Assembly (NCBI RefSeq): GCF_002155685.1
Contig: NZ_MUYK01000002.1
Span: 248,001 to 312,000 of the forward strand
Direction: 5' to 3'
DNA length: 64,000 nucleotides
Source: Erythrobacter colymbi
Lineage (GTDB): Bacteria; Pseudomonadota; Alphaproteobacteria; Sphingomonadales; Sphingomonadaceae
Shown here: positions 37,020-43,764 of the stretch, piece after piece
Numbering within the stretch: the stretch's first letter is position 1
Layout of the letters: each line of letters begins with the position of its first letter
Made by a program: the position numbers and the translations under genes
Notes under the pieces: generated by a model
What the model saw: only the letters and a program-made list of their open reading frames with translations
What the model was told of the DNA's origin: nothing
Databases searched by the model: none

Positions 37020-37194
37020 CTATCGCCGTGTGAACGGGCGCTTCGCAAAAAAGCGTCATTTCGACAGTGGCGGGATCGGAGATTTTCCGCGAAACGAGCT
37101 TGCCTGGTATTGTCCGTCTTCTGCGACCCGGACGGATAGAACCAGGCAGGGCGACGAAAGTCGCGGGGGCGGATCGCAAGATCCGCCCCCTTTT
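37020..37194 (+). ncRNA. Candidate structured non-coding RNA with its own terminator
   Basis: The 507-base pyrG-hsp20 gap has no credible protein gene. Its last 175 bases fold into successive hairpins: 37037-37043/37051-37057; a long one at 37102-37147 (GCCTGGT/ACCAGGC with inner TCCGTC/GACGGA); GCGAC-GAAA-GTCGC at 37151-37164; and an 11-bp perfect stem GGGGGCGGATC-GCAA-GATCCGCCCCC at 37165-37190 followed by TTTT. Two of the loops are GNRA tetraloops. The T-run is only on the plus strand, and the next gene, hsp20, faces the other way, so this is not a leader. The 5' end is a guess; it could begin as far up as 36950. I recognise no RNase P, tmRNA, SRP or 6S signature. A long 3' UTR of pyrG is less likely because pyrG has a terminator. 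Confidence 0.6.
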
Positions 37195-37222
37195 ACTTGT
37201 CCATCGTCAGGGTTTGCGCGCC

Positions 37223-37702
37223 TCAGGCGGCGCTGGCAGAATCGTCGCTGTCGGGGCCGGGCACCGCCGTCAGCGTCGCCGTGCCGCCGATCGCGATCTT
37301 GCGCGGCTTCATCGCATCGGGAACCTCGCGGACGAGATCGATGATCAGCAGGCCGTCAGCCAGATCGGCGCGCTCGACCCGCACGAAATCGGCGAGTTCG
37401 AAGCGGCGCTCGAAACCGCGGTTGGCGATGCCGACATGGATCAGCTCCTGCCCGTCCTCGGCGTCGTCACGCTTCTTGCCCTGCACGACCAGCAGGTTCT
37501 GCTGCGCGGTGATGTCGATATCGCCCGGGCGGAAGCCGGCGACGGCAAGCGTGATGCGGTAATTGTCCTCACCGCGGCGCGAGATGTTGAAGGGCGGATA
37601 GTTGTCGCCCGCGTTGAGCCGCGCCTGGTTCTCGAGCAGGTCGAACAGGCGGTCGAAGCCCACGGTGGAGCGGCGGTAGGGGGTGAAATCGAAACGCGAC
37701 AT
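37223..37702 (-). CDS. Small heat-shock protein (Hsp20/IbpA family)
   Basis: This 159-residue holdase chaperone belongs to the alpha-crystallin family. The N-terminal MSRFDFTPYRRSTVGFDRLF is the IbpA-type signature. The alpha-crystallin domain follows (about residues 38-130), with YPPFNISRRGEDNYRITLAV, AGFRPGDIDI and the GIANRGFERRFELAD strand; the C-terminal RKIAIG is the IxI-type anchoring motif. I chose the ATG at 37702; the upstream extension is untranslated leader. A sigma-32-like promoter and a structured leader lie upstream, in keeping with heat induction. Confidence 0.93.
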   Translation of the reverse strand: MSRFDFTPYRRSTVGFDRLFDLLENQARLNAGDNYPPFNISRRGEDNYRITLAVAGFRPGDIDITAQQNLLVVQGKKRDDAEDGQELIHVGIANRGFERRFELADFVRVERADLADGLLIIDLVREVPDAMKPRKIAIGGTATLTAVPGPDSDDSASAA

Positions 37703-37803
37703 ATGCAAATCCTCATGCTTGAGCGATTCAGTCTGGCGCGGGCCTGCCGGATGCAGCACCCGTCTTGCCGCCGTGGCGTTTCCCGGACTGGCGAAACGCG
37801 GCG
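37703..37803 (-). promoter_or_regulatory. Structured 5' leader of hsp20, possible RNA thermometer
   Basis: If transcription starts about 10 bases past the heat-shock-type -10 box, the hsp20 message has a leader of about 100 bases. It holds a perfect 7-bp hairpin (GCGTTTC/GAAACGC, 37776-37782 and 37793-37799) and, at the end, a small hairpin CTCA-AGCA-TGAG (37712-37723) whose right arm includes the GAGGA ribosome-binding site (37710-37714). Leader length and sequestered Shine-Dalgarno are what ROSE-type thermometers of alphaproteobacterial small heat-shock genes look like. The 4-bp stem alone is weak. Confidence 0.35.
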
Positions 37804-37810
37804 ACTGTGC

Positions 37811-37840
37811 TTATCTGGTTGTCACTCTCACGCTTTCAAG
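37811..37840 (-). promoter_or_regulatory. Sigma-32-like heat-shock promoter of hsp20
   Basis: On the minus strand CTTGAAA (37834-37840), a 15-base spacer, and CCAGATAA (37811-37818) resemble the RpoH promoter (CTTGAA and a C-rich CCxxAT -10). It lies about 110-140 bases upstream of the hsp20 start. Its -35 end touches the ribosome-binding region of the divergent grxC, only 9 bases before that ATG. Confidence 0.5.
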
Positions 37841-37849
37841 AGGCACAAA

Positions 37850-38113
37850 ATGGCCGCCCCGCAGATCGATATCTACACCAAGTTCGCCTGCCCCTTCTGC
37901 GTGCGCGCGAAGCGGCTGCTGACCGAGAAGGGCGCGGTCTTCAACGAATATGACATCACGATGGGCGGCCCCAAGCGCGAGGAAATGCTCGCCCGCGCGC
38001 CGAATGCGATGACCGTGCCGCAGATCTTCATCGGCGATATCCACGTGGGCGGCTCCGACGATCTCGCCGCGCTCGAGCGCGAGGGCAAGCTCGACGCGCT
38101 GCTCGCAGGCTGA
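37850..38113 (+). CDS. grxC: Glutaredoxin 3 (GrxC type)
   Basis: This 87-residue thiol-disulfide oxidoreductase has the active site CPFC (Cys14, Cys17) in YTKFACPFCVRAKRLL, the cis-proline motif MTVPQIFIGD and the glutathione-binding HVGGSDDLAALE. Its CPFC differs from the CPYC of E. coli glutaredoxins by one conservative change. I chose the ATG at 37850, preceded by AAGAGG and giving the normal length; upstream codons in the frame are shadow. Its stop overlaps the next gene start (TGATG). Confidence 0.95.
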   Translation: MAAPQIDIYTKFACPFCVRAKRLLTEKGAVFNEYDITMGGPKREEMLARAPNAMTVPQIFIGDIHVGGSDDLAALEREGKLDALLAG

Positions 38114-38937
38114 TGTCTAGGATCGCCGTCCTCCAGATGACTTCGGGGATCGACCCCGAAGCCAATTTTGCCGCCATCGCCGATGCCGCGCGGGCGGCGG
38201 CGGGGGAAGGGGCGACGATGCTGTTCACTCCGGAGATGTCGCTGCTGCTCGACCGCAACCGGGCCCGCGCGGCGGGGCATATCGTGGCGCAGGGCAACTC
38301 CCCCTACGTCCCCCGCTTCGCCGCCCTGGCTGCGGAGACGGGCCTCACCCTCGCGATCGGCTCGATGGCGGTGACGTACGAGGGCGGCGTGAAGAACGCT
38401 AACCGCTCGATGGTCTTCGCCCCCGGCGCGGGCGAGCCCGTCACCTACGACAAGATCCACATGTTCGATGTCGACCTCGCCAGCGGCGAAAGCTGGCGCG
38501 AGAGCAACGCCTACGAGGCGGGGCGCGACGTCGTGACGGTGGAGGGCACCCCGCTCGGCCGGCTTGGCCTTGCGGTGTGCTATGACATGCGCTTCCCCGC
38601 ATTGTTCGGCGCGCTTGGCGACCGGAAGTGCGACGCCATCGCCGTCCCCGCCGCCTTCACCAAGCCCACCGGCGCGGCCCATTGGCACGTCCTGCTGCGC
38701 GCCCGCGCGGTCGAGGCGCAGGCCTTCGTCATCGCCGCTGCGCAGGTCGGCCGCCATGAGGACGGGCGCGAGACCTATGGCCACTCCCTCGTGGTCGACC
38801 CGTGGGGCGAAGTGCTGCTCGACATGGGCGGCGAGGCGGCGGGGCTCGGTTTCTGCGACATCGATCTGGTCCGCATCGCCGAAGTCCGCGCGCAGGTTCC
38901 CGCTCTTGCCAACCGGCGGGAAATCGCCAAATCCTGA
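38113..38937 (+). CDS. Carbon-nitrogen hydrolase (Nit1-like amidase)
   Basis: This 274-residue nitrilase-superfamily enzyme has the catalytic triad Glu41 (TPEMSLLLDRNR), Lys114 (YDKIHMFDVDL) and Cys156 (AVCYDMRFPALF). DxHMFDVD and the lack of a fusion partner suggest the Nit1 branch, whose members repair deaminated glutathione; linkage to a glutaredoxin with a one-base stop/start overlap supports a role in glutathione metabolism. The exact substrate is inferred. It is followed 4 bases later by the DUF1178 gene, so grxC-nit-DUF1178 looks like one operon. Confidence 0.88.
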   Translation: MSRIAVLQMTSGIDPEANFAAIADAARAAAGEGATMLFTPEMSLLLDRNRARAAGHIVAQGNSPYVPRFAALAAETGLTLAIGSMAVTYEGGVKNANRSMVFAPGAGEPVTYDKIHMFDVDLASGESWRESNAYEAGRDVVTVEGTPLGRLGLAVCYDMRFPALFGALGDRKCDAIAVPAAFTKPTGAAHWHVLLRARAVEAQAFVIAAAQVGRHEDGRETYGHSLVVDPWGEVLLDMGGEAAGLGFCDIDLVRIAEVRAQVPALANRREIAKS

Positions 38938-38941
38938 CCCC

Positions 38942-39409
38942 ATGATCGTCTACGACCTTGCTTGCGACGAAGGCCACCGGTTCGAAGGGTGGTTCGGCTC
39001 CTCGGCCGATTACGATGACCAGCGCGCGCGCGGGCTGCTGGTGTGCCCGTCCTGCGGTTCCGGGCAGGTCGCCAAGGCGCCGATGGCCCCCGCGGTGCCC
39101 GCCAAGGGCAACCAGCGACAGGAGGTGCTTCCGCTGCAAACGCCTCAGCCGATGGCCAACACCCCCATGCCGCCCGAGATGCAGAAGGCGCTCGCCGCGC
39201 TCGCCAAGGCGCAGGCCGAGGCGCTGAAGAACTCCACATGGGTCGGCGACAAGTTCGCCGAGGAGACCCGCAAGATGCACTATGGCGAGCGGGACGAGGC
39301 TCCGATCCACGGGCAGGCGAGCCTCGCCGAGGCCAAGGCGCTGATCGAGGAGGGCGTGCCGGTCGCGCCCCTGCCGTTCCCGGTCGCGCCGCCCGAGAAA
39401 CTCAATTGA
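38942..39409 (+). CDS. DUF1178 family protein
   Basis: This 155-residue protein of unknown function has the DUF1178 signature MIVYDLACDEGHRFEGWFGS, with a likely zinc ribbon made by Cys8 and the CPSC pair (LLVCPSCGSGQV), and a C-terminal helical part (VGDKFAEETRKMHYGERD). I chose the ATG at 38942, 4 bases after the amidase stop; the frame upstream is shadow. The linker (60-85) is Pro/Gln/Met-rich. The grxC-nitrilase-DUF1178 order is one I recall from other alphaproteobacteria. Confidence 0.88.
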   Translation: MIVYDLACDEGHRFEGWFGSSADYDDQRARGLLVCPSCGSGQVAKAPMAPAVPAKGNQRQEVLPLQTPQPMANTPMPPEMQKALAALAKAQAEALKNSTWVGDKFAEETRKMHYGERDEAPIHGQASLAEAKALIEEGVPVAPLPFPVAPPEKLN

Positions 39410-39442
39410 TTGGTCACGTCCGGCTGCTATTGGAAGCGGCGG

Positions 39443-39519
39443 GACCCCGTAGCTCAGCAGGATAGAGCATCAGATTCCTAATCTGAGGGCCGCGCGTTCG
39501 AATCGCGCCGGGGTCACCA
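39443..39519 (+). tRNA. tRNA-Arg (anticodon CCT)
   Basis: A full 77-base cloverleaf with encoded CCA. The acceptor stem pairs GACCCCG (39443-39449) with CGGGGTC (39509-39515), then discriminator A and CCA. The D arm is AGCTCAGCAGGATAGAGC; the anticodon arm is TCAGA-TTCCTAA-TCTGA, giving anticodon CCT for the AGG codon; the T arm is GCGCG-TTCGAAT-CGCGC. The tRNA-Arg(CCT) gene is a frequent target of integrative elements, but I see no integrase nearby. Confidence 0.97.
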
Positions 39520-39740
39520 TTCTCTCGAAACCATCGCACATGCCTTCGCGCGGCACTTTGCCGGGCGGTGTTGCGCGTCTGTCGGAAAAACGGGTCAGGG
39601 CGCTCGGCCCAACCGGAGTGACGAGGCGGTTGCATCGTCATTCGGTATTCGGCCGTAGCGCCCTTCGATTACGTCTTTACCCTTTGATCCTTAACAAATG
39701 GTGAAATGTAAATCCTTGGTTTGTCAATTCTTATTGACAA
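39520..39740. other. AT-rich spacer after tRNA-Arg with inverted repeat at the MFS gene end
   Basis: No gene is supported in the 204 bases between the tRNA and the MFS gene. Bases from about 39640 are clearly richer in A and T than the surroundings. TTGTCAAT (39721-39728), a 4-base loop and ATTGACAA (39733-39740) make a perfect 8-bp inverted repeat that spans the stop codon of the MFS gene; read on the minus strand it might act as a terminator, though no T-run follows. The change in base composition next to a tRNA may be a trace of past insertion. Confidence 0.4.
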
Positions 39741-40953
39741 TCTGAAGCTTCCGCCAGCGCCGCTCGGCATGGAGCGAAAGGCCGACCACCACGCTGCTCA
39801 TCGCCGCCAGCAGCGCGCAGGTGCCCGCCCAGCCGCCCCATTCGAACACCGCCGTGCCCGCCGCGCTGCCGACCGCGCCGCCGACGAACATGACGACGAT
39901 GTAGCTGGTGGTGAGCCGCGTGCGGATTTCCGGGGCGAGAGTGAACATCGTCATGCGCCCCGTGACGTCGACCGTCGGGCCGACGAGATTGACGATGAAC
40001 AGCGGCACCACCACCGCCCAGATCGAAAAGCCGAGCGGATAGAACAGCGCTATGCCGGTGAACTGCACCACCGCAGCCGCGATGCGCGCGCGGCGGGGCC
40101 CGACCTTGTCGGCCCAGCGCCCCAGCCGCGGCGTGGTGAAGACACTGACGGCGGCGATCCCGGCGAGGTAGCCGACATCGTCGGTGCCGTAGCCCAGCTC
40201 CGGCCCCGTCAGATGCAGCGCCAGCGCGAGCCAGCTGGCGGTGAAGATCGCGAAGTTGAGGCCCTGGATCGCGGCGGAGATCCGCATATCGGGATGCTTG
40301 GCCGCGAGCGTGAAGACCGATCCGATCAAGGCGCCATAACCCGCCTGCGGCTGCTTGGGGCTCGCGCCCTCGCTCTTCATGGCGATGGGGAGGAAGGCCG
40401 TCACCGCCACCATCAGCATGAAAGCGCCGACATAGACCGTGTGCCAGTCGGTATGGGCGGCGATGATTCCTGCGCCCACCCGCGCGACCAGAATCCCGAA
40501 GATCACCGCTGCCGTGAGCTGCGCCGTGACCGCTCCCAGCCGCTCGGGCGCGACGCGTTTGCTGGCGAAGGCGGGGATCAGATAGGGCGCAATGGTGAAG
40601 AAGCCGAGCACGGTCGAGGCGGCGGTGAAGGTGATAAAGCCGGGCGCTGCCACCATACCCCCCAGCGCTAGCGTCTGCCCGGCCACGAAGATCAGGCACA
40701 GCCGCCGGTTGGGGTAGAAATCGCCCAGCGGCAGCAGCAGCAGGATGCCGAGCGCGAGCGCCAGCTGGTTCAGCGCCGGCACCAGCCCGATCTGCGCCTC
40801 TCCCACCCCGAAGGCCCGCCCGACCTCGCCGATGATCGGGTGGATGTAATAGGCGTTCGCCGTCACCACCGCGATGGTGAGCGAGAGCGCCCATTCCTGC
40901 GTGCGGGTGAGGTAGGCGAGCGCGGGGGCAGGTGCGGGGGAGGGCGCGTTCAA
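39724..40953 (-). CDS. Major facilitator superfamily transporter
   Basis: This 409-residue membrane carrier has about 12 hydrophobic helices. The loop between helices 2 and 3 reads LPLGDFYPNRRLCLIF, an MFS motif A variant (G-D-x-x-x-x-R-R), and the matching second-half loop is LGRWADKVGPRRARIA. It resembles DHA1-type drug or metabolite exporters; no substrate can be named. The start is a TTG (40951-40953) that overlaps the stop of the haloalkane dehalogenase gene (TTGA), so the two are probably translated together. It could export or import a compound linked to dehalogenation. Confidence 0.85.
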   Translation of the reverse strand: MNAPSPAPAPALAYLTRTQEWALSLTIAVVTANAYYIHPIIGEVGRAFGVGEAQIGLVPALNQLALALGILLLLPLGDFYPNRRLCLIFVAGQTLALGGMVAAPGFITFTAASTVLGFFTIAPYLIPAFASKRVAPERLGAVTAQLTAAVIFGILVARVGAGIIAAHTDWHTVYVGAFMLMVAVTAFLPIAMKSEGASPKQPQAGYGALIGSVFTLAAKHPDMRISAAIQGLNFAIFTASWLALALHLTGPELGYGTDDVGYLAGIAAVSVFTTPRLGRWADKVGPRRARIAAAVVQFTGIALFYPLGFSIWAVVVPLFIVNLVGPTVDVTGRMTMFTLAPEIRTRLTTSYIVVMFVGGAVGSAAGTAVFEWGGWAGTCALLAAMSSVVVGLSLHAERRWRKLQIVNKN

Positions 40954-41867
40954 GCGAGAAAGCCCACCTTTCGCGCCATAGTGATCACACCGAGCGACAG
41001 CGCCTCGGGGTGGTCTTCCTGACTGAAGTGGCCGCACTTGGGCAGCATAACATGGGGCTGACCCTCGGCGCCCTTGATCCGGCTCGTGAGTCCGGGGGCG
41101 GCGCGGCCGAGCACGGGATCATCCTCGCCGAACAGGGTGAGGAAGGGCTTGTCGAAACCGGCAAGGCCCTCCCACGCGGCGATGTTGTCGGCGACGCCGG
41201 GCTTGTCGTCCTCGACCGGCACCAGCTGCGGAAAGGCACGTGCGCCGGCCTTGCTTGGCTCGTCGGGGAAGGGGGCGTCATAGGCGGCGATCTCGGCCTC
41301 GGAGAGCCCGCTCTGGCAGCCGCGATGCATGATCCCGCCGATGCGGAACTCGGGTGAGGAGCGCGCAAACTCGCGCCACGCGAGGAAGCCCTCGGACGCT
41401 TTGCCGCCGCCGGTTGGGAGGAAGGTATTGCTGGCGACGACGAAGGCGAAACGCTCCGGCTCCTGCCCGACGATCCTGAGGCCCAGCAGCCCGCCCCAGT
41501 CCTGACAGAACAGCCCGGCGACTTCTGGCAGCACCGCGTTGCGCCACTGCTTCAGCCAGTCGACGTGGCGGGCGTATGTATAGAAGCCCTGCTCGTCGGG
41601 CTTGTCGCTCTTGCCGAAGCCGATGAGGTCGGGCGCGAGGCAGCGGAAACCGGCGGCGACCAGCAGCGGGATCATCTTGCGGTAGAGGTAGGACCACGAA
41701 GGCTCGCCGTGGAACAGCAGCACCGGGGGCGCGTCCTTCGGCCCCTCGTCGAGATAGTGCATCCTTGCCGACAGCCCTTCGCCAAGGTCGATGGTCAGCC
41801 AGTTTTCGGCGAAATCGTAGCCGGGCAGGTTCTCGAAGCGGGCCGGATCGTGGGCGATGATCTGCAT
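40950..41867 (-). CDS. Haloalkane dehalogenase (HLD-I, DhlA/DhmA-like)
   Basis: This 305-residue alpha/beta hydrolase should remove halide from haloalkanes by water. The expected catalytic set is present: oxyanion region FHGEPSWSYLY (residues 52-62), nucleophile Asp123 with halide-binding Trp124 in CQDWGGLLGL, a candidate second halide Trp164 in FLAWREF, acid Asp250 in GEDDPVLG, and base His280 in CGHFSQEDHPE. The acid placed after strand 7 is typical of subfamily HLD-I. An epoxide hydrolase or ester hydrolase is less likely given QDWGG. I chose the ATG at 41867 with AGGGAGAGACACC upstream. It is divergent from the acyl-CoA dehydrogenase and coupled to the MFS gene. Confidence 0.88.
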   Translation of the reverse strand: MQIIAHDPARFENLPGYDFAENWLTIDLGEGLSARMHYLDEGPKDAPPVLLFHGEPSWSYLYRKMIPLLVAAGFRCLAPDLIGFGKSDKPDEQGFYTYARHVDWLKQWRNAVLPEVAGLFCQDWGGLLGLRIVGQEPERFAFVVASNTFLPTGGGKASEGFLAWREFARSSPEFRIGGIMHRGCQSGLSEAEIAAYDAPFPDEPSKAGARAFPQLVPVEDDKPGVADNIAAWEGLAGFDKPFLTLFGEDDPVLGRAAPGLTSRIKGAEGQPHVMLPKCGHFSQEDHPEALSLGVITMARKVGFLA

Positions 41868-42011
41868 GGTGTCTCTCCCTCTCGTGGTCAGTCGGTAGCA
41901 GATCGAAACGGGATTGCCAGAGGCCGCGTCTTTCGCGAAAGCACCCAAATTGATGAGGTGGACTTGGGAGGGCCGAACAGGCAATCCCCGGCGCCACGAG
42001 GAGAGAGATAC

Positions 42012-43181
42012 GTGCCCCAGTCCGCCCACGAACCCGAGGAACTCGCCGAAATCCGCCGCGCGGTGCGCGCGCTGTGCGACGGCTTTCCGGGGGAGTATTG
42101 GCGGGCGAAAGATGCGGTTCGGGAGTACCCGGCGGAATTCGTCGATGCGCTGACGCAGGCGGGCTTTCTTGCTGCGCTGATCCCGACCGAGCACGGCGGC
42201 AGCGGTCTCAGCCTCGAGGCGGCCTGCGTGATCATGGAGGAAATCCAGGCGAGCGGGTGCAACGGCTCCTCCGCCCACGCCCAGATGTACATCATGAACA
42301 CCCTGCTGCGGTACGGTTCGGCCGAGCAGAAGGCGCAATATCTCCCCCGCATCGCCAGCGGGGAGCTGCGGCTCCAGGCTTTCGGGGTGAGCGAGCCGAC
42401 CAGCGGCACCGATACCCTCAGCCTCAAGACCCGCGCGGTGCGCGATGGCGACCACTACGTCATCAACGGCCAGAAGATCTGGACCAGCCGCGCCGAGCAT
42501 TCCGACCTCATGCTGCTCCTCGCCCGCACCACCCCGCGCGAGGAAGCGGCGAGCAAGACCGAGGGTCTCTCGATCTTCCTCGTCGACATGCGCGAGGCCG
42601 TGCAGAACGGCATGACAATCAAGCCGATCCGCACGATGATGAACCACTCCTCGTGCGAGGTGTTCTTCGACGATCTGCGCATCCCGGCCTCCGCGCTGGT
42701 GGGCGAGGAGGGCAAGGGCTTCCGCTATATCCTCTCCGGCATGAATGCCGAGCGCATCCTGATCGCGGCCGAGTGCATCGGGGACGCCAAGTGGTTCATC
42801 GAGAAGGCGACTGGCTATGCCAAGGACCGCAGCGTTTTCGCTCGGCCCATCGGTCAGAACCAGGGCGTCCAGTTCCCGATCGCGCGCTGCTACGCCCAGA
42901 TGCGCGCCGCCGAGCTGATGGTCCACCACGCTGCGCGGGTCTATGACGAGGGCGGCAATCCAGGCGAGGAGGCCAACATGGCCAAACTCCTCGCCTCCGA
43001 AGCCAGCTGGGCGGCCGCGGACATGTGCGTCCAGACCTTCGGCGGTTTCGGGTTCGCCGAGGAGTACGATGTCGAGCGCAAATTCCGCGAGGCGCGGCTC
43101 TACACCGTCGCCCCGATCTCGACCAACCTGATCCTCTCCTACCTCGCCGAACACGTGCTGGGCCTGCCGCGCTCCTACTGA
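42012..43181 (+). CDS. Acyl-CoA dehydrogenase family protein
   Basis: This 389-residue flavoenzyme belongs to the acyl-CoA dehydrogenase fold: QAFGVSEPTSGTDTLSLKTR and VINGQKIWTSRAEHSD are the FAD/substrate signature, and AADMCVQTFGGFGFAEEYDVE is the second signature. The classical catalytic glutamate in the C-terminal IYEGT motif is absent (here LYTVAPISTNL), but a glutamate is present in GMNAERILIAAE (Glu247), the place used by isovaleryl-CoA and long-chain dehydrogenases. Substrate may therefore be branched or long. The start is GTG at 42012, preceded by AGGAGAGAGATAC. It is divergent from the dehalogenase across a 144-base gap. Confidence 0.9.
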   Translation: MPQSAHEPEELAEIRRAVRALCDGFPGEYWRAKDAVREYPAEFVDALTQAGFLAALIPTEHGGSGLSLEAACVIMEEIQASGCNGSSAHAQMYIMNTLLRYGSAEQKAQYLPRIASGELRLQAFGVSEPTSGTDTLSLKTRAVRDGDHYVINGQKIWTSRAEHSDLMLLLARTTPREEAASKTEGLSIFLVDMREAVQNGMTIKPIRTMMNHSSCEVFFDDLRIPASALVGEEGKGFRYILSGMNAERILIAAECIGDAKWFIEKATGYAKDRSVFARPIGQNQGVQFPIARCYAQMRAAELMVHHAARVYDEGGNPGEEANMAKLLASEASWAAADMCVQTFGGFGFAEEYDVERKFREARLYTVAPISTNLILSYLAEHVLGLPRSY

Positions 43182-43305
43182 AACGCCCCGGTTTCACGAA
43201 AAACCGGACGAAGCGCAGGGTTTTGTGCGGATTGCGCCGCATTGCTCTTGCAGCCAGAGAGCAAGTGTGATTCTGTCGGAACAGGCGATGAGGGATTTTG
43301 GCGCG

Positions 43306-43608
43306 ATGCGCAAACCGGCAACCGAAAGCAGGCTGAAGCGGGCCGTGGCGCTGATGGCGCTGCTGCTGCTCGCGGGCTTTGCCGTGGCCGGCCCGACCGG
43401 GCTCCTGGCCTGGAGCGAGAATGCCTCGGCGCTCGATGCCCGCAAGGCCGAGATCGCCAAGCTCACAGAAAAGCGCGATGCCCTGCGCAACCGCGTGAAG
43501 CTGCTCGATCCCGAAGCGGCCGACCCCGATCTTGCGAGCGAGCTGGTGCGCGACCAGCTGGGCGTGATGCGCGAGGACGAGGTCGTCATCACGCTCGAAG
43601 ACAAGTAA
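43306..43608 (+). CDS. ftsB: FtsB/DivIC-family septum formation protein
   Basis: This roughly 100-residue bitopic cell-division protein has a short cytoplasmic start, a membrane helix (AVALMALLLLAGFAVAG), and a coiled coil (ALDARKAEIAKLTEKRDALR and NRVKLLD) ending in DLASELVRDQLGVMREDE, as in FtsB/DivIC. It would link FtsL and FtsQ in the divisome. The ATG at 43306 (MRKPATESRLKRAV) is my choice; an ATG at 43288 (MRDFGAMRK) is also possible. Position just before pdhA is conserved in alphaproteobacteria. Confidence 0.88.
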   Translation: MRKPATESRLKRAVALMALLLLAGFAVAGPTGLLAWSENASALDARKAEIAKLTEKRDALRNRVKLLDPEAADPDLASELVRDQLGVMREDEVVITLEDK

Positions 43609-43675
43609 TCCGCCAAGGATTTGTCGAACCGTTCTGATTTCGTATGCGTGTTCGGTTTTCCGCAACCGCTTGCCG

Positions 43676-43705
43676 TTGCGTCACCGCCGCTTGCCTGCCT
43701 ATAGA
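43676..43705 (+). promoter_or_regulatory. Possible sigma-70 promoter of pdhA
   Basis: TTGCGT (43676-43681), an 18-base spacer and TATAGA (43700-43705) form a fair housekeeping promoter. Transcription would then start at about 43712, giving a leader of about 53 bases to the TTG at 43765. This argues against the ATG at 43714 as the pdhA start. Confidence 0.45.
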
Positions 43706-43764
43706 GCAAGGCATTGGACGGCGCTTCTCCTCCCCACGAGCGCGCCAGAGCGAGGGATACGATC

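Noticed and set aside
36758-37139. Short plus-strand open frames in the pyrG-hsp20 gap
   Set aside because: No ribosome-binding site, no conserved motif, and they run through stable hairpins; the structure is better explained as RNA.
36950-37194. Candidate RNA as 6S RNA, RNase P, tmRNA or SRP RNA
   Set aside because: I looked for the conserved sequence parts of each class and did not find them; a covariance-model search would settle it.
39414-39641. Small minus-strand frame over tRNA-Arg
   Set aside because: It contains GAIRTRGPQIRNLMLYPAEL, the well-known false translation of the antisense of a tRNA.
43714-43764. ATG at 43714 as the pdhA start
   Set aside because: It would begin at about the predicted transcription start and add 17 residues that do not resemble the family; the TTG at 43765 has a ribosome-binding site and the expected N-terminus.
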